64,000 nucleotides of DNA, taken from contig NC_067282.1 of NCBI RefSeq assembly GCF_020740795.1, positions 130,195,132-130,259,131 of the forward strand, read 5' to 3'. The position numbers and the translations under genes were made by a program. Position 1 is the first letter of the stretch. Each line of letters begins with the position of its first letter. This document shows, in pieces, positions 50,378 to 62,552 of the stretch. The notes beneath the pieces are model-generated. The model made no database searches. It had not been told where the DNA came from and saw only the letters and a list, made by a program, of their open reading frames with translations. This DNA comes from Apus apus. Its lineage: Eukaryota > Chordata > Aves > Apodiformes > Apodidae.

Positions 50378-50989
50378 TACAGAAACATTTTCCATCAGAA
50401 TATGAAATTGTGCTTTGGAATTTAAATCAATACTATCATCTATCTCAATATGGTCTGACATTTTCCTTGAAAAACAGCTACACATCTGAGTGATTTTCCT
50501 CTCAGACGCCACAAAAAAACCCTACATTAAAGAATTATGTTCTAAAGGTTCATTGTACTTCTGGTTCTTATCAAAGAGGGGAGAGTGTAGGATTCTAGCT
50601 ATTTCAACTTAGAGCTTTTAGTTACTATTTAAAATATGAGAGAGTTGTGTCAGTCATTGGCTCTTGGATACAGTTCAGGTGCTTACAATTGCCATTGGCC
50701 TGCACAGCCTTCAGTCTTCCAACCACAAGTGTTGGGATGACCAGGTGTGAGTATGGCTGAAGTGGTCAGTAACAGGGAATGTTCTCCTGCATCATCAGCT
50801 TCTGTGAGCAAATGACCGTGAAAAAAGCCTGTTATGCATCAAAATTATTTTATACAAATAATGGTTTTCAGTGAATCATAATTCTCTGATTTGAATACAT
50901 TTCACTCTTGTAAAATCATCTCTTTAAATGCCTCCTACAATCTGAATTGCGTACTATAAAAACTCAAGTCAACTGTCTAGCACAATAAA
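50378..50989 (+). other. SAMM50 3' UTR
   Basis: About 610 nt from the stop codon to a canonical poly(A) signal AATAAA at 50,984-50,989. It contains no long frame and no repeat. Confidence 0.6.
50984..50989 (+). terminator. Candidate SAMM50 poly(A) signal
   Basis: AATAAA, the first canonical hexamer after the SAMM50 stop codon. Confidence 0.6.
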
Positions 50990-53900
50990 TAGTAAAATTC
51001 AATAATAACTTTGACAGGTGAATTGTTTTCAACTCAGGCAGTTTTGCCTGTTCTGGTGCTGTCAGCAAATCCATTGATTTGGGCCTTGCAAACACATTTT
51101 GTAGCAGTTTCAAAAAGGGATCCCACCTTGTGTCCTTTTCTGGGAGAGGTGTGCTTCTCTACTGACTTCTTTAGGGGCTAATTTCATCTTAAAAGTCACC
51201 TCCTGCTTTATCACTTGGCATATATTCCAGTTTTTAGGAAGTTGAACTAATTCAGTAGTTTAGTCCTAACACCTCATCTTTGAGATAGTTCCATACTGAT
51301 CTTTTTCAGTGTGTATCAGTTCAGAGTTGTCATGATATTAAGAGAATCTGAACCTAGAACCTGCTTTCACTGCATCTAAATTTACATTTTTTTGTTATTG
51401 GGCCTTGGCAAATTTAGAATTGTAATACAAAGAATATTCTGGGAGAACAGGACAGAAATACACAACCTTTTATAGTCCTGATTTCTTTTACTCAGCTAAA
51501 GACAGATTTGGACCTACTGGTACACTGCTTGGCTACTTGCTGAATGCTGTCAGGACTTCCATGCAATCTTGTTCCCAGTCAAGTTAGCATTGAAATGCCA
51601 CTCACTTTAAAGAGAGACCATGGTTTTATACATTGCTTTAGCAATGGTATATGTTGCTGTCATACAGTAACTACATCTGTTCACATTGAGAGCTCACTTT
51701 CCAAAATAACAAGACTAGAAACTGGTCTGCTTGGCTTTGCAGAGCTTTGCTTGACTCAGCATCCTTCCCTTTTTATAAAGTTGCAGCAACAGGCTCCCAG
51801 ATATTCAGAACAGAAAATGGTGTGAATGACAGAAGTCAGGTCCGTTTCATATCCCAAAGTTTCATGAAAATAAACTTTATTCAGTCTGTGTATCTGACAG
51901 CTACTGTAGAAAAAACATCCTTAGCAAAACATTTCTGATGATTTTTTTGTTGTTACGAGATAAAATGTGACACTATGTTAAGAATGTCAACAAATGTTAC
52001 TGGCTTTCCCCCAACACTGTGTACATTTTGACATATCAAAATATTTTAGTGGGAAAAATGAGAATGTTTAGGTATCAAAATACAGTTAGAATTTTCTCCC
52101 AGGAGTTCAAAGTTGATTTTGATCCTGTTGATAAAATGTGATGTATCCTGTTGCCTTAAGAACTCCTTTTTGTGCACACTGTTATTAAAGACTGGTTAAG
52201 TGTAGTACTTTATTAAAGAAGAGGCCTAAGCCAGTGTTAATTGGCCATTTTAGAGGGAGAAGCAGCCTTCCTGAGTTGAGCAGCCTTACAGAAACAGCCT
52301 CAGCTTCAGTCTGCACACTAAGAAGCATTAAGTTCTGAGAGAACTGTGACCTGTGTGAGAAATAAAGGATGGAGAAATAAAATATGGAGAAACTTTGCTG
52401 AAGGCTGAAGAGGCCTTTCAAGCAGACAGACTATGCTACACCACACACCACAGAATTGTCCAGTAAGAATAAAGGGAGAAAAATCATGTTCCATGAGCCT
52501 TGGCCTGGGTCACTGCCTGCCTGTATTGCATGTCATGGAATGGTCACATTTTCTTATGGTATTTAAGAATTGCACAAGAACTATCATGGTACATAGGATA
52601 TTCTTGTATTCCTCTGGAAGCAACATCTGGATTGCACTTTTACTCTGTAGGATATTTGTATGATGATTCATGTATTCCCATTTGAAATTTGTTGCATCCT
52701 CTAATAATGAGGATTGGTAAACCAGAAATCAGAACCCCCCTAGAAGCTGCTGAAGTGCTAATCACACTCAGTGGCAGGACAGCTCTGGGCAGATCTGAAG
52801 TGACTGTCCTCTGGGCTGATTGCGTTTCTGGCCAGAGTTTGTCTGTGAAAGCATAAAAGGTGTTAAGGAAGGCCTGCAGTCATTGATTCAAAAGCAGGGA
52901 TAATTTTGGGTATTACCTCCTGAGCAGTCAGGATGCTCTTGCTTTTATAGCCATGCCTGCTGTTTGGGGCAGTAACATGGTGATAAAGGCCTCCAAATGG
53001 CACACCTGGAACTGGACCACCCCTGTGATTGTGGACTCCTTAATGTTATGTGAACAGTGCTGAGGTTGCAAATAGCCACCTGAAATGGGGTTTTGTCAGC
53101 TGTGCTGTTACTTTACTGCTAACAGCCCTTCCTAGGGGCTAAAAGGCCTGGGGAGGAGAGGATCACTTTTTGGAGCTAGGCTGCTGTGGTCCAGTTGCAG
53201 TATTGGAGGCACCTCTGAGCCAGGAAGAAGGCAGCAGTAATGGCAGAAGCAGGGCTAGTTATTTGTAATGTCAGTTCTAAGGCACTGGCTGGTTTCTTGG
53301 AGTTGTTCCACTTAAAGAAGCTGAAAAACCTCTTTCTATTTGGGAGATCTGGTATTACTGGGTGCTGTTGGTGAGTGAGCTGTTAGGGAGCTTTGGGGGA
53401 AGGTGGGAGAGGAAACAGGGAGATGGTTAGAATGTAGGGGACAGGTTTGCTGCCATGTTGTAAAGGGAACAACTGCATTTGATTTAGCAATAAAAGCTTT
53501 CAAAATGAAATAGGGTGCTGACTTCTGAAAAAGATGGAAGTGTGTTTCAGTGTCATGTATGTTTGCTCTTGCTCTGTGCCTTTTTTAGTACAGGTCTGTA
53601 CTTGATGCCAGTGGAAATCTCTGCAGAGATGTGGCAGATATCATAAATATCTGTAAATATCATGTTTGATATTTAGTACTTTAAAAAAAAAAAATCCTGT
53701 TGGTTTTGTTGGGCATCTATGTAGAAATTGCTGTCTGTGTTGGGCCCTTGGAGGGAAGCATTCAGAGTCTTCCTCTCCCGTGTGTGGCAAAATGTGCAGG
53801 CCCACAGAAAACTGGGTGGGGCTCAGGTCATCTCACTTCTCTGGGAGCAGTTATGAAAATGAAAACACGTACATTTTTACTGTGATCTTACAGGGGGAAA

Positions 53901-56900
53901 AAACCCTTTACTCCTTCAGGGGAGTATTAAGGGCTTGGTCCTATGTCTGGGACATTATCCTGAATTTCATCCAGGATAACATAAGAAAATCATCCTAAAA
54001 TTACAGGATTTGGGTGTATAAGATTGCAGGTTTGTTCTACTAGTCTTGTTTTGAAAAGGGCTGGAGCCTGGCAAGCTGAAGTGATAGCAATCGCTTTGGG
54101 GAGGATTTTTACACAGCTTCTCTGCCACAGAAAGGTTTTTGAAACCATGTAATTGAATGTATGTATCTTGACAGCAGTGCTAAATTGCTGTTAGCAGCTG
54201 CAGAGCTGTTGGATGTTTTGAACTTAATTGGGATGAGACTTTCTGCTGGACATACTCTTTGCAAGTTGGAGCTTTTGGCTTTCTTCCATGGTTAAGCCAC
54301 TTGGTCTGCAGCTGGTAGAGCTTTGTCTGCATGGAATAAATGGTCTTTTAAAAATGTTTCCAGTTAAATAGCATACATCATAGAAACTATTCTGAAGCAG
54401 AGCAGTAACATCAGTTTAATGGTACGTTTTCTACCTCAGTATTATGTGAGTTACATTTTAAAAAAAAGTCATCTAAAGTTTTGAATACAGCGTTAAATGG
54501 TAGGTGGCTAAAGTAGAGGAAACTGAAAAACTGTTAAAAGAAAGGTGAGCAACGTCAGAATGAGCAAATTCAGACTTTTAATTGTTTAGCTAAATATGAA
54601 ACCTAACAGTTCAGAGCTGAAATTAAAAAACAGATTTGGAACTGGGTCTGGCTTTTCCAGTGTAATTCTCTGCTTCTGAGGAGATGTGCTTGTGCGCTGG
54701 CAGATTTCTTAATATACATACACTCACAGGAACCTCATCCCTGATAAGAGGCAAGGTGGTATAGGGAATTTTTTGGGGCATAGTAGTGCTGGTATCTCCT
54801 TCAGTATGGAAGGTTTAACTTAACAACACAGCTGGCCTTCTTCATCCTTGTTGGGGTAAGCATTTCAAACTGAAGGCCATTCCACTCATGCAGCAGCAGC
54901 TCTGTCACTTTTAATGGCCATCAGCCAGTTCAGTTATTAAAGACTAATACAGACTTGATGAAAAGTACTGATATAAGCTCTTCATTTCCTATTTAGAAGA
55001 GCACTGTTTGTTTGAAGCACCATGATGTGACTCAGAATGACTCCAGATTTTGTTTTGGTTTTCTTGAAGTGTATGTCATTTTACTTTCTTTCACCATGGG
55101 CTCTCTCTTCTTGGCTCAACCAACCTGGCCTCCTTTTACTTTGCAACAGGCTTACATCCTGGTGCTACTCAAGCTACAAAGTTCAGCATTTCTTTAGAAA
55201 TACATAAGACATCAACGTCAGAGGTGAATGGATCTATCTTTGTGGCTTAATTTCAATTATTAAAGGATACTTACTTGTAAGTCATTACATCTTGAGTGCT
55301 GTACTTGAGTCTGAAGTGCCATTTGGACTGTGTATGTGCAGCTTGAGAACCAATGTGTGTGCGTTCTTGCTTGAAGTTTGTACTCGCAGGTTTTCTGACT
55401 ACAGTTTCATTAAAAATTCAGAGAACAGATAGAGTATTTTTTCCCCCCAGAGGCTGGATAAAATACTTGTTCCACACTGCCTTAAAGCTAAATGTCATCT
55501 AAGACTTCAGGATGAATTTTATGGAGTGAAAACACCCACTCTGCTAGTCCTGCTGCAGACCAGTGTTTGCGTGTGCTCTAGTGTTCCTAGTGTTCTTCAT
55601 ATGACTTCAGGTTATTTCTAATACATTAGAAATGGATCTTGCATTTGTCAAGTGTCTCATTTGGCTTGTGCCAGCAGAATGCAGTTGATGTCCTTGGTAA
55701 TGATTTAATTTGCAAAGACGTATAATCATGTTAAATAAAATGGGTAATTTGACCAATTAATGTCTTTCTCTGTAGCTCTCCAGCATAATTAAGACTACTC
55801 TTTAAAAAAATGTCTTTGGAGTTTTTTTCCCTCTCTTTTCCTGATGTCAACTTACAATGTAGAAGGAAGTGCAGGGACTGCTGTTCCTTGTGGATGGGAT
55901 GTGTGCCTGGTTTTTGTCTGGTCACATTTGCTGCACAGAGTTGATTTTACTGACCATCAGTGTTTGTATCATGCACACACGTCTCGTAGGTCTTTAATTC
56001 CACTCTGTGAAGTGGAAGAGTATTCCTCAAACACTGGAGAAGCTGTATTGGAATTCAATTATTTAAGGCATGATGCAACTTTTCTCCACTTGCAGTACTT
56101 GAACTACTGCTCCTAAACACTGCAACAACATACTTGACTGACAACCTGGTCCTGGAGGAGCGTGGCAGCTGCTTTTGGAGGTACAGACAGAACTGTAGGA
56201 AAGATACATGCATTCACACTGGAGGGGAATCTGGGTGTGCATCTCATTAGCAACTCCAGGGGTTGAAATATTCATTAAAAAATGTGTAATAGCTGAAGTG
56301 TACATGTGAATGAAGTAGAATAGCTGGAGGTTTTGGTATGCTAATCCACTTTTTCCACTTTCAAGAGGACAGGGAAGAACTCCCTCCTGCAGAGGAAATC
56401 AACAGAAAACATTCATTAGGTATTGCCCGAAACCTCCAAATCATTGAAGCGAGAGGTGGATTTGTAACTGGTATTGATCCCAGCCTCCATAAGTTCTCAC
56501 AATCTAAAAGCCTTTGCTGTGGGCAACACACTGTTGTTTCAGGGAACTGGATTTATGTATTTATTTTTCCAAAGAAGCAGTATCAATACAAAATAACTGT
56601 CATCATTGCCTTCGTGGGCAAATACAAGACAGACCTGTCTTGCTGTGAGGTATAAAGTATTTCAGGGAAGGAGGTTATTTGACTAAACCTGGGGCAGTGG
56701 GATCTCTAATTAGAACCAAACTGCTCCATGATAAATTTGATGTTTTCTACACATTCTGAAATCAGCACAGCATCAAGATCCCATCTTTTGAAAGGCGGTG
56801 TTATCTATTAGCTAAGGCAAACATTTCGGTAACAAAGCAAGACACAGGTGTCCTGGTGCAGCAGGAACCTTTAAAGGAAATCTGAGCTGGCTGGGGAAGA

Positions 56901-58405
56901 GGAGAGCACATAAGGAGAACATCACAGTGCTCGGGAACATGGAGCTGGAATGATGCAGAACAAGACTGTGTGGTCAGTGCAACTTGCATCAGCTCTGCAG
57001 ACAGACCCTGATAAAATCTCTTCAATATGCTCCAGGTAACATACATCACTGGATGCTTCCCCATATTCTGCAATCAAACCAGACCAGAACTAAAAGCCAT
57101 TAGCAGGTTCGGGACTTGCCAAGGAAACAGGAAGAGAAGCTGAGGTTATAATCAATGGCTTAAGCAGGATTTCCACTTATTGAAATGGATTTCTGAAAGT
57201 GGGAGAAAGAAACTGGGAATGAATGAGAAGATTGATTTTGTCTTTGTTTCAGGATACCTTCCCGGATGAGTGCTTAAAGCAAGAAATTATGCTTTCAGAA
57301 AATTAGACTGCAAATGTAGGGCATATTTATCTGGACATCAGTTTCTCACATGAACCTTGAACAATCTTTGGCATCATTTCCTGCTCGTATGGCTCCTAAA
57401 CCTGACAAAGTCTTTATTTTAATTCCAGGCAGTGCCACTTACGTACAAGGGCTTCATATGAGTTATCAGAATTATGAAACTGTTTTGCCTGCCTCTGAGA
57501 CAGTATGTGGGCTGAAAGAGTGGTTTTGTCAGTAAAGGCAATTTCCTCAGGTGCCTGGAGCCTTTGTTGTAGTCTACAGTATCCCAACAAGAGGTGGGCA
57601 CGTCTGGTCTGGTTTGGTCTTGGGGTTAGACCTACTACTGGAAGCTGGAAAATGTGCAGAATGCACTGTTGATGCAATGGTGCCAGTGTCTGCCAAGTTT
57701 GGTTTTTATAATAATTCTCTTTATTGGAATAAAATAGTGAAGTTTTATAATTGTTTCCATGGTTTTCTATGATCCATTAGAGTGAATCCATGTGTTGCAC
57801 TAAGGTTTGGGCCACATGTGAGGGACTGCCCTGTGTTGCCTTGTTATGTTCCCTGAAGTTCTCAAGCATGATGTGGTTACAGTTTTGGTTGCCTTGCTGG
57901 CTTTTAGAGAGGTTATACTTTCCTCAGAGAGGCTTTGTCCAGGATACCCTGAGGTTTTTGTTTGTTGTAAATCCATTTTTAAGTTCAATCTTCTTGGGGC
58001 TCCTGAATAGAGAAGCTGATCAGGGCAGGATCCCCACAGCTGCAGCTGGTAGAGCAGCCCCCAGGAAACATGGTTTGCAGGAACTGCTCATGCTGATTGC
58101 ACAACCAAGGAGGGTGACCATTATGTTAAGATCCACAGCATATATTATTTGGTGAGATATTTGAGTGATGTAACAGATAATGGTAGGATGGGGCTGAAGG
58201 AAATGATGGATGTGGTGATGCTGCTCATTCATTTGGTGAAGAGCCCTGATCCAGGCTGCCTATCATGCAGGAATTCTGAGACATAGAAACAGCAATCCCA
58301 TTTCTTGTTTGCTTTTGCCAGTTGATGGTTATAGGATACTCGTTGGTAAATTCAATAGAAATATAGCCTAATAAAAATTTGCTAGACTAAGGGTTGCTTT
58401 TAAAA
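50990..58405. other. Intergenic sequence downstream of SAMM50
   Basis: 7.4 kb with no supportable gene. Short frames near 56.34 kb and 57.35 kb sit next to weak splice-like signals, but their translations resemble nothing I recognise. No CR1 tail motif occurs here. Confidence 0.45.
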
Positions 58406-58915
58406 TGATGTGGTTTGTGAAACCATCAGACAATGATGCCAAGCATCCTGCAGGTTGTGATAACATCAAGTCTTCTGAGAACCTGCGGCGCCTACAGACA
58501 ACACTCATATGGATTCTGACCCACCTGGGCAATCCACCAGTGGGAGACTGGAGACAGGACCAGGAGGAGAGGCAGGACCAAGATGACAAAGAACTAGAAT
58601 CAACAAAGACCCCCCGGGAGACCCTCGAGCATGCATAATTACAAAGATAGCCAATTCCAGGCAATGAAATGACGATGTAAAAGAATTCTGGGAACGCACT
58701 GACATGGAACTGAACATGCCTGTTTTGGGTGTACATCAGTCGGGGTGTTTCACTGACTGGTCGGAGCACTCCTGGTGGAGAACCCCCAGTGCTGCCCAGG
58801 CTGCAATAAAGAATGCCTGCTCAGTAACAGCTTGTTTGTTGTTATTAGGTCTTCATCTCGGAATCCTCACCCAGCCCCACCCAGCCTCCCGCTCCGGTGA
58901 GGAGTGTTAGAAAGC
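58406..58915 (+). mobile_element. Possible LTR (U3-R-U5-like) of an endogenous retrovirus
   Basis: About 500 bp with an LTR-like layout: a long non-coding 5' part, AATAAA at 58,805-58,810 within 'ctgcaataaagaatgcctgc', then a short 3' part with 'cttcatctcggaatcctc' and 'ggtgaggagtgtta'. Edges are guesses, and no target duplication or second copy is visible. Confidence 0.4.
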
Positions 58916-59639
58916 AAGGGGGTTTGGAAGCTCCCAGTTTTTGTTTCACAGTGATGACCAGTGGTGCTGTGGGTGACTTCGTACCCTGCTGCACTGGAGC
59001 AGGAAGCAGCTTGAGCAAAGAAATGCTATAAACTTGAAATGTAATCCCTTAAATGTGAATATTAAAAGTAGTTGCAGGTCCTACTCCCAACCTGGGACTA
59101 CCCCTGAGTTCTGGGCTTTGAAGCAGTTTTTGTCTGCTCACCACTCTCCTGTTGACTTGCAAAACACAGCATCATAAATAGAGCCCCACCTGAGTGGGGT
59201 CACCTGGGGTCAACCAGTCAGACCCTGGGGGTTACTTGAGGTCACACTCCCTTTCTGGAGGCCCCAGTGGGGTCATGTAGCTGAGGAGACTGGGTCCAGT
59301 GCAGGGAAGCCTGTATTGATTAAGGGAATTGCTGGAAAAAAGCCAACAAAAGGCTCTTTTGGGGGCTTTTTGAACTGAGGAAGAGGGGCCCTCAGCACAA
59401 CTGAGGCTGTGCTGGGATGAGACAGCTTGTGGAGGGGCTGCTGAGGCGGTGTGGGTGGAGTCCATGTGTTAACAAGGTACTGGCAGCAACTGTGGTGGAA
59501 AGATGAAGTTCTATTTGGGAACCTGAAAGGGTGCCAGGTTGGTGGAGCCACCCCTTGAAGAAGAGGCAGCAGGTGATTCCCTTCCAGGCTTCCCCCACCT
59601 TCCCAGGAACCCTTACAGAACAGATATGAGGCTCTGGAA
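58916..59639. other. Unassigned sequence before CR1
   Basis: About 720 bp of moderately GC-rich sequence. It might include the CR1 5' leader or ORF1 start of the next element, but I cannot align it. It holds one copy of a 27-bp sequence repeated at 62,102. Confidence 0.35.
59159..59185 (+). repeat. 27-bp dispersed sequence, copy 1
   Basis: 'gcaaaacacagcatcataaa' plus 7 bp, matching 62,102-62,128 with two substitutions. Confidence 0.7.
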
Positions 59640-61235
59640 ATGGAGGATCAGGCAAATGAAGATGTTGATGAAGGTCCATCCAGGGTGAAGCAGTCAGCCC
59701 CAAGCATGAGGACTTCCTCTCTTAAGAATAAAATGAGGATAATTTTTATAGGAGAGTCTCTTCTGAAGGGAACAGAGGGTCTGATATGCCAGACAGGCCC
59801 TTCCCCCAGGGAAGTCTGCTGCCTCCCTGCGGCCCGGGTTAGCTCTTGCTGGGACTCAGGAAAAAAGGAGGATTTGCCAGCTTTGGAAGAAAGCGCAGGC
59901 AGCTCAAGATGAGTACGGAGATCTTGTGAGGTCATACAGAGAGAAAATTAGGAAGGTAAAAGCCCAGCTGGAGCTCAGTCTAGCCACAATCATAAAGGAG
60001 AGTAAAAAATGTTTTTACAGATACATTATCAACAATAAAGAGCCAGGGAGAATCTCCATCCCTTATGGATGGGCAGCCAGGGGGACAAGGATGACACATT
60101 GCAACTAAGGATGAGGAAAAGACTGAGATACTTCATGCCTGCTTTGCCTCCATCTTCAATAGTCAGACCAGCTTCCCCCAGAGTATTCAGCCTCCTGGGC
60201 TGGAAGATAAGGACAGAAAGAAGAACAACCCCCCCCCATAATCCAGGAGGAAGCAGTTATGGACCTGCTACAGCACCTGAACACTCACAAGTCTGTGGGG
60301 TCAGATGGAATTAACATGAGAGCACTGAGGGAGCTGGCAGAGGAGCTTGTCAAGCCTCTCTCCATCATTTATCTACAGTCCTGGCTAACAGGGGAGGTCC
60401 CAGATGACTAAAGGCTTGCCAGTGTGTTGCCCATCTACAAGAAGGGCCCAAAGGAGGATCTGGGGAACTGCAGGCCTGTCAGCCTGACCTCGGTACCAGG
60501 AAAAATCCTGAAGAGGTTCATCTTGAATGTGCTCTCATGGCAAGTGCAGGACAGCCAGGGGATCAGGCCTAGCCAGCATGTGTTCAGGATCCTGCTTGAT
60601 CAACCTGATCTCCTTCTGTGACCAGGTGAACCACCTGGTGGATGAGGGAGGAGCAGTGGATGTTGTCTACCTAGAGTTCACTAAGGCCTTTCACACCATC
60701 TCCCACAGCATCTCCTAGAGAAGCTGGCAGCACATGACATAGACAGGTGCACTCTTTGCTGGGTAAAAAATTGGCAGGATGGCTGAGTCCAGAGAGTTGT
60801 AGTGAACAGGGCTGGATCCAGTTGGCGGCCGGTCACCACTGGTGTCCTCCAGGGCTCAGGTTTGGGGCCAGTCTTGTTCAATATCTTTATTAATTACCTG
60901 GATGAGGGGATTAAGTGCTTCCTCAGAAGTTTGCAGATGACACCAAACTGAGTGGGAGTGTTAATCTGCTGGAGGGCAGGAATGCTTAGCAGAGGGACCT
61001 GAACAAGTTGGATTGATGAGCTGAGACCAGCTAGATGAGGTTCAATAAGGGCAAGTGCCAGGTCCTGCACTTGGGTCCCAACCATCCCAGGCAATGCTAC
61101 AGGCTTGGGGAAGAGTGTTTGGAAAGCTGCCCAGAGGGAAAGGTCCTGGGGGTGCTGGTGGACAGCTGGCTGAACATGAGCCAGCAGTGTTTTTTGAAAA
61201 CTACTCGTACTTTAGGCTGTATTTCTCTTCTGATA
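59640..61235 (+). mobile_element. CR1: Old CR1 LINE with ORF1-like and ORF2 RT parts, multiply broken
   Basis: 59,740-59,850 reads GESLLKGTEGLICQ and PREVCCLPAARV, which I match to the CR1 ORF1 esterase-like block. The next recognisable parts are from ORF2: YREKIRKVKAQLELSLA (about 59,940), VLPIYKKGPKEDLGNCRPVS (about 60,424), an RT core with 'VDVVYLEFTKAFHTISHS' and a degenerate 'ADDTKLS', then [18 protein letters not shown]. The endonuclease part is missing, so an internal deletion occurred. At least four frame changes and stops are present. It is much older than the 5-kb copy and has no octamer tail, ending near 61,235. Confidence 0.85.
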
Positions 61236-61375
61236 TTAGGGTGAAGCAAGCAGCCAGGTGTTGGCCAGCTGTTCTGCATCTGTGGTGTCTTCTGACTCAT
61301 CTGTCTGCTCCTGAGATGGAGCATGCCTGGTATTGGCTCGATGATTCTGGGCAGTGGATTGAGTGTGGGAAAGAG

Positions 61376-61860
61376 GTGAGATCCAGCTGCTGTTGATGCC
61401 AAAAGCTCTTGTTAAGCCATCCTGGGAGAGTTGTTTAGGGCACATTGTTCTGTAGCTTGTCTCTTTCACATGTACTCCTGGTGTTCCTGCAGTAACGTGC
61501 TCATGCGCTGGTGGATTTCTCTTACCAATTGTCCCTCAGAGCAGCACTGCTACTCAGTGCAAGCCTTCAAAGGACTGGCTTTGAAAGTGAGTGCATTTTC
61601 CAGAGCTGATGGACATCCGTAGGCTGAAGCTGACCACACAGGCTGAAGGTTGCTTTGTTGCTGTTGTTAAAAGCATCTCTTCTCTGTGGGGTACCTCTCT
61701 GTCGCTGAAGAACAAAATGCTTGAAGCCTTAGAGACTTAGTTGGGAATAGCATCCCATGAGAGGGGCCTGGGGGAACACTGGTATTTCCTCACAGTATCT
61801 TCTAAACCAAAGACTGGCTTCTAACAGATAAAATGTTCTTGTTCTTTCTATGGCATCCAG
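61376..61860 (+). other. Putative intron between WWE segments A and B
   Basis: 485 bp flanked by gtgaga and a pyrimidine-rich 'gttctttctatggcatccag'. No coding content. Confidence 0.4.
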
Positions 61861-62101
61861 ATCACTGCTCTGCCACGGGAACATCTGCAGATCTGGAGAA
61901 GCAATTTCTAACTGACCAGAAAGGCCTCGTGTTATTCAGGGCTGGTTCTCAGAAGTATAAACTAAACCTTGAAGGTGAAGTATCTCCTTTTTTAAAGCTC
62001 ATTACACAGTATAGCTGGCTCTACTGTAGCTTCCTTCATGCAGGGTTGTCACACCAGGTGGCCACTTGGTGATGGTACACACTGTCCCCACCAGTCCAGG
62101 A

Positions 62102-62128
62102 GCAAAACGCAGCATCATAAATAGAACC
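62102..62128 (+). repeat. 27-bp dispersed sequence, copy 2
   Basis: Matches 59,159-59,185 with two substitutions. It includes 'catcataaatag', a TATA-like core. The flanks do not align. Confidence 0.7.
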
Positions 62129-62290
62129 TGTAAGGCAAACCTACCATTCAAATGCAAAAAGAAACTCAATTAGAGAAACAAGCCATTGTTTTCTTGGAGT
62201 TTGTATTAGTTGTTGTGTTAAATATGATGTTAAACAAGGAAAAGCCAAATAATTTTATACAACAATGTACAGATTTTATACAAAAATATC

Positions 62291-62321
62291 CTTTTTTTGT
62301 GTTTTGTTTTGTTTTGTTTTT
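62291..62321. repeat. Poly-T / GTTTT simple repeat
   Basis: Run of T followed by tandem GTTTT units. Confidence 0.85.
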
Positions 62322-62552
62322 AATGCAACGTAGGTAAATGACAGTATCCCTCTATTTAGAAAAAGCTCCATGTTCTGTGAACAGCAGTTACACAGAAATG
62401 CAAACCACTTTGTCTCTCTTCTTAAAAACACTTTCAGGCAAAATCAAACTACACCTTGTGCTAAGTTCTTTGGACAAAAAGCCATATTCCAGTTCAAACG
62501 CCCTCCTGTTGTGTGTTTGTATTCTGAAGAAACCTCCACTGCTTCTGTCTAA

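Larger units (their letters stand above)
61316..62552 (+). pseudogene. WWE-domain exon cluster, probably a broken PARP12/ZC3HAV1-like gene fragment
   Basis: Three exon-like segments on one strand read as one WWE domain, an ADP-ribose-binding fold. Segment A (61,316-61,375; cctgag|...|gtgaga) encodes AWYWLDDSGQWIECGKE, the W-x-W...D-x-G-x-W signature. Segment B (61,861-61,974; catccag|...|gtgaag) encodes SADLEKQFL and VLFRAGSQKYKLNLE, the helix and strand that follow in PARP-type WWE domains. Segment C (62,438-62,552; ctttcag|...) keeps a weak tail with FFGQKAIFQFKRPPVV, resembling the FGT.R.V.RRP end after a frame change. A ends in phase 0 but B needs phase 1, so the parts cannot be joined in frame as they stand. 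No zinc-finger or ADP-ribosyltransferase exon is seen in the window. The family match is from memory. A diverged functional gene with a missed small exon is possible. Confidence 0.5.

Noticed and set aside
56338-56655. A 105-codon frame with an acceptor-like 'ccactttcaag' before it
   Set aside because: The translation matches no family I recognise and there is no partner exon. Left as non-coding pending transcript evidence.
57350-57535. A 61-codon frame that might be an exon
   Set aside because: No convincing splice sites and no recognisable domain.
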